A stretch of DNA of 9,780 nucleotides from Lachnospiraceae bacterium UBA1753 (GTDB lineage: Bacteria > Bacillota > Clostridia > Lachnospirales > Lachnospiraceae). Made by a program: the position numbers and the translations under genes. The stretch's first letter is position 1; each line of letters begins with the position of its first letter. Shown here one piece after another: positions 1-6,995 of the stretch. The DNA is taken from the NCBI GenBank assembly GCA_002317595.1, contig DCHL01000141.1:1-9780 (forward strand), read 5' to 3'. The notes beneath the pieces are model-generated. The model ran no database searches, had not been told where the DNA came from, and worked only from the letters and a program-made list of their open reading frames with translations.

Positions 1-1030
1 CCCAGCTTCCGATGCCAAGACCGCCGAGCTCTGACTCAAGAGTATTGACAACTGCCTCGAACTTAGGACGGAGAATATCTCCATGCTTCTTCATATGCTC
101 CATAAGGCCATTGATATCGCCAAAGAATCTCACATGACGAAGCTGGTTGATCTTATCGTGTCCGATAGTCTGAATAGTCATGAGCTTCATGATATGGTCA
201 ATGTTGTTAAGCGATGAAGCTACTGCTGACACACCAGAACCAGGGAAACTAATCTTGGATGTCGATGCAAAGATATATACCATATCAGGATTGCCTGCCT
301 TCTCACACTCATCAAGAATGTTGAGAATAACATCCTGATCATCATCATAAAGGTGATGTACACAGTATGCATTATCCCAATAAATTCTGAAATCTTCAGC
401 TGCAGGCTTAAGGGCTGCGAATCTCTTAACAGTCTCATCAGAATATGAAATACCTGTAGGATTTGCATACTTGGGAACACACCAGATTCCCTTAACTGCA
501 GGATCATTATTGACATACTCTTCAACCATGTCCATATCAGGACCATCCTCGCCGAGAGGAATATTGATCATCTCAATACCGAAGAGTTCAGTAATCTTGA
601 AATGCCTGTCATATCCAGGAACCGGGCACAGGAACTTAACCTTGTCAAGCTTGCACCAGGGTGTCATGCCATTTACACCAAAAGTATATGAACGTGCAAC
701 TGTATCGTACATAATATTAAGGCTGGAGTTTCCGCAGACAACCACGTTGTCCTTCTCAACCTCCATCATATCAGCCATAAGCCTTCTGCACTCCCCGATA
801 CCATCAAGATCACCATAGTTTCTGGTATCATTTCCAAGAAGGGTCTTCATGTCAGAATCGCTGTTAAGCACATCAAGCATAGGCATCGCAAGATCAAGCT
901 GTGATGCGCCCGGCTTTCCTCTCGCCATATTGAGCGAAAGTCCCTTTGCCTCTTCCTCCTTGTACTGAGCTTCAAGCGCTGCCTTAAGGGATAACAATTC
1001 TTCTCTTGTCAGTTCATTATAAGCCTTCAT
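1..1030 (-). CDS. Aminotransferase, PF12897-like (partial, C-terminus beyond window)
   Basis: A PLP-dependent fold-type I aminotransferase, of the aspartate/alanine aminotransferase-like group in Pfam PF12897. It would move an amino group between an amino acid and a 2-oxo acid in the cytoplasm. I read 343 codons from ATG at 1030; the family is usually about 420-430 residues, so roughly 80 residues lie off the left edge. Visible marks are the N-terminal NMARGKPGASQLDL segment (about residues 34-47), GNDTRNYGDLDG (about 66-77), the VPKYANPTG segment, the WDNAY segment, and ASTSKIS with the likely PLP lysine at residue 259. The start follows AGGAG at good spacing, with its own promoter upstream, so it is probably not part of the cysteine cluster. 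The exact substrate cannot be read from the sequence. Confidence 0.9.
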   Translation of the reverse strand, partial: MKAYNELTREELLSLKAALEAQYKEEEAKGLSLNMARGKPGASQLDLAMPMLDVLNSDSDMKTLLGNDTRNYGDLDGIGECRRLMADMMEVEKDNVVVCGNSSLNIMYDTVARSYTFGVNGMTPWCKLDKVKFLCPVPGYDRHFKITELFGIEMINIPLGEDGPDMDMVEEYVNNDPAVKGIWCVPKYANPTGISYSDETVKRFAALKPAAEDFRIYWDNAYCVHHLYDDDQDVILNILDECEKAGNPDMVYIFASTSKISFPGSGVSAVASSLNNIDHIMKLMTIQTIGHDKINQLRHVRFFGDINGLMEHMKKHGDILRPKFEAVVNTLESELGGLGIGSW

Positions 1031-1072
1031 AATGTATTCTCCTAAATTTTTTCACAACCATCCCAATTTCAT

Positions 1073-1129
1073 AACTTTCAAAAGTATATCACTTTCGCGG
1101 AATTCTTTAAAGAGAATAATTGAAAGTTG
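1073..1129. repeat. 9-bp inverted repeat flanking a promoter
   Basis: AACTTTCAA at 1073-1081 and TTGAAAGTT at 1121-1129 are perfect inverted copies. One lies at the expected transcription start and the other just upstream of the -35 box of the aminotransferase promoter. The placement would suit a pair of repressor half-sites, but in AT-rich DNA a 9-bp match could be chance. Confidence 0.3.
1084..1112 (-). promoter_or_regulatory. Promoter of the aminotransferase gene
   Basis: On the minus strand, TTTAAA (1112-1107) and TATACT (1089-1084) are separated by 17 bases, a good sigma-A type pair. Transcription would start near 1077, leaving a leader of about 47 bases before the ATG at 1030. The two arms of a 9-bp inverted repeat flank this promoter. 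Confidence 0.6.
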
Positions 1130-1164
1130 TAAAAGATATTTTTTCAGGCTATGAATCGCCGTGA

Positions 1165-1551
1165 TTATTGAGAACTGCAATACGAAAGCAAAGCATCCCC
1201 GGTTGCTTCCACATGAATTTTTGTTCCATTAGGTTTCTCTCGCAGGTAATCTGCTACTTTAACTATAGGCCCTGGACATTTCAAACCTTTTGCATCAACA
1301 AAGGCTGTTTCCTCCAATAGTTTTCTATATTCAGAATATCCTCATGCCACATGAGCCACATCATAGCCCCGTTCCGCAAGAATCTCAGCTACTTCTTCGC
1401 TAAAATCTCCCGAATGGCAATATAAAATAACAGGTTTATCTTTTGATATTGAACTGATTTTTTTAGACATCTGCGAAAAAGGAATGTTAACAGCACCATC
1501 AATGCCACTTACAATAATTTCATCTGGTTCTCTCAAATCACATAATGCCAC
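1165..1551 (-). pseudogene. Rhodanese-TusA fusion interrupted by an in-frame TGA
   Basis: Read from GTG at 1551, which overlaps the end of the serine acetyltransferase gene by 19 bases, the frame gives a short rhodanese domain: DLREPDE near the start, GAVNIP, and the active-site loop CHSGDFS. It reaches TGA at 1344-1342 exactly where rhodaneses have the first Gly of the conserved GG after the last strand (HVA-stop-GYSEYRK). The same frame then runs 58 more codons to TAA at 1165, including DAKGLKCPGPIVK, the hallmark CPxP motif of TusA/YedF sulfur carriers. No convincing restart codon with a ribosome site serves the TusA half. The TusA part is also short, ending about 36 residues after the CPxP motif, so the 3' end may be degraded. 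Intact, it would have passed persulfide sulfur from rhodanese to TusA. A single GGA-to-TGA change, read-through, or a sequencing error would all explain it. Confidence 0.75.
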
Positions 1552-2495
1552 TCTTCACTCTGCTGCACCTGCTCTGTTACCGTCTTTCCTTTAGCATAGT
1601 CGTGATACTCTAATTCCTGATTCTTTATGCTTACTCTCGTATTTGCCGGGATAGACTTCGTAATAAAAGCATTACCACCAATAACACTGTTCTCGCCAAT
1701 CACAGTTTCGCCTCCGAGTACAGAAGCTCCAGCATAGATAGTAACATTATTATCAATTGTAGGATGTCTTTTTATATCCTTGAGTTTCTGACCACCTCTG
1801 GTTGATAGTGCTCCTATAGTCACGCCTTGATAAATCTTGACATTATCACCAATTACTGCAGTCTCACCAATAACAATTCCGGTGCCATGGTCAATAAAAA
1901 AATATTTTCCGATTGTTGCGCCCGGATGAATATCAATACCAGTTTTTGTGTGGGCATATTCTGTCATTATTCTAGGCAAAATCGGCATATCCAGAATATA
2001 TAACTCATGTGCAATTCTATTTATTGCGGTAGCAAATATACCAGGATAGGCAAGTATTATCTCGTCCTTACAGCATGCAGCTGGATCTCCATCAAAAGCC
2101 GCCTGCATATCCGTCTCTATATACTCACGAATAACAGGAATTCTTCTCAAAAATTCCTTACATATCGTATAGCTTGTTTCTTCAATCTCTTCATCTGATT
2201 TGTAGTCTCTTTTTCTACAGAATACCAGAGCCTTCTGTCCCTGTTTGTTTAGGTGATAAAAAATATCTTCTATTAATAGTGAAATCTGTGTTTCCAAATT
2301 GTATATTTTTACACTTGAATCTTTAAAATATCCAGGAAAAACAATCTGAAGAAGTTGACTAACAAGTTCGATTATTTCAGTTTTATCTGGTTTATTATAA
2401 AAATTAATGGCATCAATATCCCTAGCCTTGTCATAATCCTTTAATACGATATCTACTAGTTCTTTTACTTCTTTTCCAATAGCTTTATCATCCAT
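1533..2495 (-). CDS. cysE: Serine O-acetyltransferase (EpsC type)
   Basis: It makes O-acetyl-L-serine from serine and acetyl-CoA, the first committed step of cysteine synthesis, in the cytoplasm. The 320-residue protein has a long helical N-terminal half, including DGDPAA and YPGIFATAINRIAHELY, and a C-terminal left-handed beta helix of hexapeptide repeats with DIHPGATIG (His about 190), DHGTGIVIGET and IGDNVKIYQGVTIGALS. I chose ATG at 2495 because GGAG sits six bases upstream. An ATG 11 codons earlier lies against the T-run of a terminator and has no ribosome site. The protein ends in isoleucine, the residue that in other organisms inserts into the active site of CysK to form the cysteine synthase complex. 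It lies after the encapsulin/desulfurase genes but behind a terminator hairpin, so its expression may be partly uncoupled. Confidence 0.95.
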   Translation of the reverse strand: MDDKAIGKEVKELVDIVLKDYDKARDIDAINFYNKPDKTEIIELVSQLLQIVFPGYFKDSSVKIYNLETQISLLIEDIFYHLNKQGQKALVFCRKRDYKSDEEIEETSYTICKEFLRRIPVIREYIETDMQAAFDGDPAACCKDEIILAYPGIFATAINRIAHELYILDMPILPRIMTEYAHTKTGIDIHPGATIGKYFFIDHGTGIVIGETAVIGDNVKIYQGVTIGALSTRGGQKLKDIKRHPTIDNNVTIYAGASVLGGETVIGENSVIGGNAFITKSIPANTRVSIKNQELEYHDYAKGKTVTEQVQQSEEWHYVI

Positions 2496-2528
2496 AATAT
2501 GCTCCAAATATAATCTAAAATTAATCAT

Positions 2529-2568
2529 AAAAACAATTGAAGCCGATTAGCATACCAATCGGCTTCAA
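2529..2568 (-). terminator. Rho-independent terminator or attenuator after the desulfurase gene
   Basis: A perfect 12-bp stem (2557-2568 with 2537-2548; core GAAGCCGATT/AATCGGCTTC) with an 8-base loop is followed on the minus strand by TTGTTTTT. It lies between the stop of the cysteine desulfurase (2579) and the start of serine acetyltransferase (2495). I see no good promoter in the 30 bases after it, so it probably lets some transcription through rather than ending the operon fully. Confidence 0.8.
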
Positions 2569-2578
2569 GCTTTTACAT

Positions 2579-4117
2579 TTACAAAATAGAACGAATTGCT
2601 TTTACCAGATAATCCACATCCTCAGGAGTGTTATAAATAGCCAGAGTTGGCCTTACTACTCCCTCCAATCCAAAATGCCTTAATATCGGCTGTGCACAAT
2701 GATGTCCTGTTCTGACTGCTATACCAAGTTCATCAAGACGCCTTCCCACTTCGTCAATAGAATGGCCATCTAGTACAAAAGACAAAGCACTTGATTTTTC
2801 ACGGGCTGTTCCTATAAGGTGCAATCCATTAATCCTGCCCAGTTCCTTCATTGCATATGCCACCAGCTCATGTTCATAGCGACCCACATCCGCTATTCCA
2901 ATATTCTTCAAATATGTAAGAGCTTCACCTAACGCCACAGCGTCACCTATGCTTCCAGTTCCCGCTTCAAACTTGTTCGGTGCCGGATTGTATAATGTTC
3001 GCTCAAAGGTAACATCGGCTATCATATTTCCACCACCGTGATATGGTTTTGCCTCTTCAAGTAATTCCTTTTTGCCATATATAGCACCAATTCCGGTCGG
3101 CGCATAAACCTTGTGTCCTGAAAACACAAAGAAATCCACGTCAAGGGCTGAAACATTTACAGGAATATGAGCTATCGACTGAGCACCATCTATAAGTATA
3201 CGAACTCCATGACTATGTGCTATAGCAGTCAATTCTGCAACTGGAGTAATTGTTCCAAGTACATTTGATACATGGGTAACTGATACAAACTTTGTTCTGT
3301 TTGTGAACAGTTTCTCATATTCGGACAGAAGAAGCTGACCGTTCTTATCTACCGGAACAACCTTAATAATAGCCCCTGTTTCCTGCGCAATAAGCTGCCA
3401 GGGTACTATATTTGCATGATGCTCAAGAAGCGATACTATTATCTCATCTCCAGGTGATAAAAGAGGTTTAACATATGAGTGAGCTACCAGATTGATAGCC
3501 TCTGTTGTTCCTCTTACAAAAATGATATTATCTTTTGATGGTGCACCAATAAAGTCAGCAACAATTTGTCTTGCGCCCTCATATGCATCTGTTGATTTTG
3601 CAGCAAGCGTATGGGCGCCTCTATGAACATTAGAATTTTCATGTTCATAGTAGTACTTTATTCTGTCAATAACCTGCTGCGGCCTCTGGGTTGTGGCTCC
3701 ATTATCCATCCAAATTAGTGGATGTCCATTTACAGTCTCCTTTAATATAGGAAAATCCTGACGTATCTCTTCAAGCGTTTTACTTCCTACAATAATCTGT
3801 CTGTTTCCCTTCTGACCACCGACAGTATCTGGCACAACCGTTGGAGCGTAACCTCTTGTTTCGTTTTCGGGATGATAACCCTTTAAGCCAGTGTTCGTCA
3901 CCTCACTGCCAAATACTCTTGTGGCCTTCTCAGCAGCCACATTAAATATTCCGGTGTCTCCATTTTCTACAAGATTACTTATACCTTCAATGCATACTTC
4001 AGGTTCAAAAATACTACCATCAACATCTGGAAAAAGCTGATTCGCCAAGGCCTGTAATTCAACTTCAGATGGCAATCCAAATTCCTTTGTGTTGTCAAAA
4101 TAATTATTCGTAATCAT
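2579..4117 (-). CDS. Cysteine desulfurase with N-terminal encapsulin-cargo extension (SufS-like)
   Basis: A group II (SufS/CsdA-like) PLP cysteine desulfurase that removes sulfur from cysteine, giving alanine and an enzyme persulfide. The catalytic part covers about residues 115-512: MDNGATTQRP at the start, NSNVHRGAHTLA, EHHANIVPWQ, the PLP lysine in FSGHKVYAPTG (Lys 336) and the sulfur-accepting Cys in RTGHHCAQP (Cys 474). SufS proteins are usually about 405-410 residues; the extra 110 N-terminal residues are low in hydrophobic order, rich in Gly, Asn, Thr and Pro, and match the disordered loading domain known for desulfurase cargo of Family 2A encapsulins. ATG at 4117 is used because GAGGTGGG lies upstream; it overlaps the shell gene by 14 bases, implying coupled translation. 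Direct adjacency to the shell gene supports the cargo role. A general Fe-S role is less likely because no suf scaffold genes are nearby. Confidence 0.93.
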   Translation of the reverse strand: MITNNYFDNTKEFGLPSEVELQALANQLFPDVDGSIFEPEVCIEGISNLVENGDTGIFNVAAEKATRVFGSEVTNTGLKGYHPENETRGYAPTVVPDTVGGQKGNRQIIVGSKTLEEIRQDFPILKETVNGHPLIWMDNGATTQRPQQVIDRIKYYYEHENSNVHRGAHTLAAKSTDAYEGARQIVADFIGAPSKDNIIFVRGTTEAINLVAHSYVKPLLSPGDEIIVSLLEHHANIVPWQLIAQETGAIIKVVPVDKNGQLLLSEYEKLFTNRTKFVSVTHVSNVLGTITPVAELTAIAHSHGVRILIDGAQSIAHIPVNVSALDVDFFVFSGHKVYAPTGIGAIYGKKELLEEAKPYHGGGNMIADVTFERTLYNPAPNKFEAGTGSIGDAVALGEALTYLKNIGIADVGRYEHELVAYAMKELGRINGLHLIGTAREKSSALSFVLDGHSIDEVGRRLDELGIAVRTGHHCAQPILRHFGLEGVVRPTLAIYNTPEDVDYLVKAIRSIL

Positions 4118-5051
4118 AGTATTCACCCACCTCAACATCTTCAAGAACTGCAATTGCATCGTCTGCTAAAATAGCAGCTGAGCAGTATAAAGATAAAAGG
4201 TAAGATGCTACACCCTTGTCGTCAACTCCTCTATATCGGACTGAAAGACCTCTTGAATGCTCATCCTTAAGACCTGCCTGATATAATCCAACAACGCCAC
4301 GCTTAGCTTCTCCTGTTCTGATCAGCAAAATATTGGTTTTTCCACTCTGACTCTTTGGATTCTTAAGTCCATCAACCAAAAGCTTGTCTGTGGGGATAAT
4401 GGGTATACCTCTCCAAAGAATGAAATTACCACCACCAATATTGGCTGTTACAGGTGGAACACCTCTCTTTGTGCATTCTCTCTCAAACGCAGCAATTGCC
4501 CTTGGATGTGCCAAGAAGAATGATGGTTCTTTCCAAACCTTACTGATGAGCTCGTCAAGATCGTCCGGTGTTGGTGCCCCTGTCCGTGACTGAATTCTCT
4601 GAGAATCAGGAACATTCTTCAAAAGACCATAGTCGTCATTATTAATTAACTGACTTTCCTGTCTTTCTCTCAAACTTTCAATTGCAAGTGAAAGCTGTTC
4701 ATTTGCCTGATCGTAAGGTGAACTGTAGATATCTTCAACGGCCGTATTCACATTGATTATCGTTGAAATGGAACTGAGTCTGTACTCTCTTGGCTCAAGC
4801 TCGTACTCTACATATCCATCCGGAATAATGTCTGACTTCTTTGTCTGTGAGCACAGCACATCCAGTGGAGTTTCTCCTTCCTTTACCTTATTCACACGAT
4901 AAATACCTGTTTCGAGACCCTTGAACTCTAACAGCTTTGTTAACCACTTTGGTGTGATTGCACCGTATTGTGGTTTAGTCTTGGTCACATTTGCAAGATT
5001 ATATGCTGCATTTGCGCTTAAAGCATTAATCTTATTTTCCTCGTTTGCCAT
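4104..5051 (-). CDS. Family 2A encapsulin shell protein (SrpI/MMP-I-like)
   Basis: A capsid-like shell protein with the HK97 fold that self-assembles into a protein nanocompartment holding a cysteine desulfurase. At 315 residues it has the usual Family 2A length and no cyclic-nucleotide-binding insertion (which would mark Family 2B). Recognisable parts are the N-terminal arm LSANAAYNLANVTKTKPQ, AITPKWLTKLL, GLETGIYRVN (about 45-54), AHPRAIAAFERECTKRGVPP (about 181-200), WRGIPIIPTDKL (about 213-224), TGEAKRGVVGLYQAGL (about 246-261) and GVASYLLSLYCSAAILADDAIAVLEDVEV at the C-terminus. GGAGG lies six bases before the ATG. There is no terminator in the 48-bp gap after the MoaD/E1 gene, so it belongs to the same transcript. 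Identification rests on my memory of the family's motifs. Confidence 0.92.
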   Translation of the reverse strand: MANEENKINALSANAAYNLANVTKTKPQYGAITPKWLTKLLEFKGLETGIYRVNKVKEGETPLDVLCSQTKKSDIIPDGYVEYELEPREYRLSSISTIINVNTAVEDIYSSPYDQANEQLSLAIESLRERQESQLINNDDYGLLKNVPDSQRIQSRTGAPTPDDLDELISKVWKEPSFFLAHPRAIAAFERECTKRGVPPVTANIGGGNFILWRGIPIIPTDKLLVDGLKNPKSQSGKTNILLIRTGEAKRGVVGLYQAGLKDEHSRGLSVRYRGVDDKGVASYLLSLYCSAAILADDAIAVLEDVEVGEYYDYE

Positions 5052-5099
5052 AAGTTGCCTCCTTTATAATAATATTAACTATATCAATCCTCTACACGA

Positions 5100-6563
5100 T
5101 TAGAGCCATGCCCCTTCGTGTGAGAAAATAATATCCTTGGCTGCTTCAATACCACCTATAAGGTTATACATATTTCCCTTATATCCAGCTTCTCTTAGAG
5201 TGTTTATTGCTAAAATACTCCTCTTGCCTTCACGGCAGATAAAAATAGTATCAATGTCCGGATTTAACTCCTTCTGCCTTCTCGCCAGCTGTCCTATTGG
5301 AATTGCTATAGCATTGGGAAATCTGTGTATTGCTCTTTCATGTGGTTCTCTTACATCTATAATGGTGAGCTTATCCTCTTCATCAATTCTCCTTATGAGT
5401 TCAGATAACTCTATTCCCTCAACCGGAATTTCATCATCCTTGTCCGTAAGTCCGCAAAAGTCGTCATAGTCAAAATCCTGTACATCAAAAACAGTTGGAT
5501 TTAGCCCACAGATTGGGCATGTATCCTTCTTCGTCATTTTTAGAAAATGCTCACTATTATTCCATACATCTGATATCAGCAGTTTATCTGTCAGTGTGTT
5601 TCCTTGTCCGGTTATCAATTTAATTGTTTCAACCGCCTGTCTGCTGCCAATAACTCCTGGCAGCGGGCTAACCACTCCGCTTTCAGAGCAGGTCGGAAAC
5701 AATCCTGCCGGCGGGGGCGCCGGAAATATACATCGGTAACATGGCCCACCCTTATAATTAAGGACTGACACACGTCCCTCAAATTGATATATTGCGCCAA
5801 ATACCAGTGGTTTCCCCGTGAATACGCAGGCATCATTTATCAGGTATCTCAATTTGAAATTATCAGTACAATCAACTATCACGTCATATTCTGCTATTAT
5901 GTCCTGAATATTATCTGCACCTAATTTTTCAGGATATACAATAGCATTTATCTTAGGATTGATGCCCCTGATTTTGTCCTTTGCAGAAGCTGTCTTTGGT
6001 CTGTGTATATCGCGTTTTGTATGTAGAACCTGACTTTGAAGATCACTTATTGCTACCTCTTTAGAATCAGCAAGACCAATAGTTCCAACTCCCGCAGCAG
6101 CGAGATACTGCACTACTGCAGACCCAAGCGAGCCCAACCCCAAAATTAGAACTCTTGAGGCTTTTAATGCTTTTTGTCCCTTTACTCCGATACCGGCAAG
6201 CATGAGGTGCTTGCTATAGCGCTCAATTTCGTCATCATCAAGTGCAGCCTCTTTCCTTCGCTCTTTTGATATAAGAGCATCTTCAGGAGCGCCTCCTGCT
6301 ATAGCTGGCAGGATATATATTTCATCTCCTTCCCGAAGAGGAAAATGCCAGTTTTTAGACTCTGAATAATCATCTCCATTAAGATAAATCGCTACAAAAT
6401 TTCTAAGTTTATCCTCTTCATCAAACAGACCCTTTTTTAGTTCTGGATATTCATCTGTCAATGCATCTACTGCCTCTGATATGTTTGTTCCTTCAACCAG
6501 AATTTCTGCTCTCTTCCCAGCAAAGCTCCTAAGTGTGGCAGAAATAAATATTTTTACTTGCAT
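5100..6563 (-). CDS. MoaD/CysO-like carrier fused to ThiF/MoeZ-type E1 enzyme and rhodanese
   Basis: Three sulfur-transfer modules in one 487-residue chain. Residues 1-91 form a ubiquitin-like sulfur carrier ending in PAIAGG, close to the end of mycobacterial CysO; such carriers are active only with a free C-terminal Gly-Gly, yet here the chain continues with APEDAL. Residues about 110-350 are an E1-like adenylyltransferase: GLGSLGS nucleotide loop (142-148), zinc ligands PCYRC (275, 278) and TCPIC (349, 352), and Cys 292 in TCSESGVVSPLPG. Residues about 380-487 are a rhodanese with active-site CREGKRS (Cys 443). The E1 would adenylate the carrier's Gly-Gly and the rhodanese would convert it to a thiocarboxylate. 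Its ATG overlaps the end of the JAMM gene by 10 bases. Fusion of carrier and activator implies that cutting after Gly 91 is needed. Confidence 0.93.
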   Translation of the reverse strand: MQVKIFISATLRSFAGKRAEILVEGTNISEAVDALTDEYPELKKGLFDEEDKLRNFVAIYLNGDDYSESKNWHFPLREGDEIYILPAIAGGAPEDALISKERRKEAALDDDEIERYSKHLMLAGIGVKGQKALKASRVLILGLGSLGSAVVQYLAAAGVGTIGLADSKEVAISDLQSQVLHTKRDIHRPKTASAKDKIRGINPKINAIVYPEKLGADNIQDIIAEYDVIVDCTDNFKLRYLINDACVFTGKPLVFGAIYQFEGRVSVLNYKGGPCYRCIFPAPPPAGLFPTCSESGVVSPLPGVIGSRQAVETIKLITGQGNTLTDKLLISDVWNNSEHFLKMTKKDTCPICGLNPTVFDVQDFDYDDFCGLTDKDDEIPVEGIELSELIRRIDEEDKLTIIDVREPHERAIHRFPNAIAIPIGQLARRQKELNPDIDTIFICREGKRSILAINTLREAGYKGNMYNLIGGIEAAKDIIFSHEGAWL

Positions 6564-6994
6564 ACTACAATTTCCTCTCTTATACCGCCCGATTCACCTT
6601 TGACATAGGATTTAAATCCAAATTCTTTTTCAGAATTTGATTCATTGTCATATATAGACACAATCAGATATGACAAGTGCGGTATCATAAACGTTTCATC
6701 CTTTTTTGAAAGAATTGCCAGGCATTCAGGATGAGAATGGTATATACCAACTATCTCAAGTTCATTTTTCAAAAGTTCTTTTTCTATCTCTATTATTTCA
6801 AGAGGCGAAATCAAATAATTCTTCCCCTGATTATCTTTATTCTCATGATTGGACATTTTCCTAACCTGAATAGTGCACTTTACATTTCCATGTGTCCTTC
6901 CAACCAATAATCCGCAGCATTCTGATGGATACTCGTCTATAGCATGAGCTTTTATTGTTTCTTCCAAATTGTTTAGAACAAATAGAACCTCCAC
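6554..6994 (-). CDS. JAMM/MPN metallopeptidase (Mec-like)
   Basis: A small zinc peptidase of the JAB1/MPN family, related to mycobacterial Mec, which releases cysteine from the CysO carrier. The motif is complete: catalytic Glu in EYPSECCGLLVG (Glu 25) and HSHP(x6)SKKD, the canonical HxHx7Sx2D spacing (His 86, His 88, Ser 96, Asp 99). From GTG at 6994, one base after the cysteine synthase stop, the protein has 146 residues, a normal size, and the N-terminus then aligns with where relatives begin. The open frame reaches an ATG at 7063 inside cysK, but that would add a basic segment not expected in the family. A GAGG lies 12 bases before the GTG, so the start is not certain. In context it probably has two jobs: cutting the carrier from its fusion and releasing cysteine. 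Confidence 0.9.
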   Translation of the reverse strand: MEVLFVLNNLEETIKAHAIDEYPSECCGLLVGRTHGNVKCTIQVRKMSNHENKDNQGKNYLISPLEIIEIEKELLKNELEIVGIYHSHPECLAILSKKDETFMIPHLSYLIVSIYDNESNSEKEFGFKSYVKGESGGIREEIVVCK

Positions 6995-6995
6995 C

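Noticed and set aside
1342..1344. UGA reassigned to glycine, as in some candidate phyla
   Set aside because: Only this one in-frame TGA is seen, and serine acetyltransferase in the same window ends with TGA where the family normally ends. A point mutation is simpler.
1342..1344. Selenocysteine at the in-frame TGA
   Set aside because: The position is the conserved glycine of rhodanese, not a redox cysteine, and no stem-loop of SECIS type is evident just after it.
2495..2528. Serine acetyltransferase starting at ATG 2528
   Set aside because: That ATG abuts the T-run of the terminator and has no ribosome site; ATG 2495 has GGAG six bases upstream.
4118..4159. Desulfurase starting at ATG 4159
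   Set aside because: It would lie well inside the shell gene; ATG 4117 has a purine-rich ribosome site and gives a plain short overlap.
4921..5103. Plus-strand open frames across the window, including 471-818, 5137-5469 and 7627-7923
   Set aside because: They lie opposite well-supported minus-strand genes, lack ribosome sites and resemble no family.
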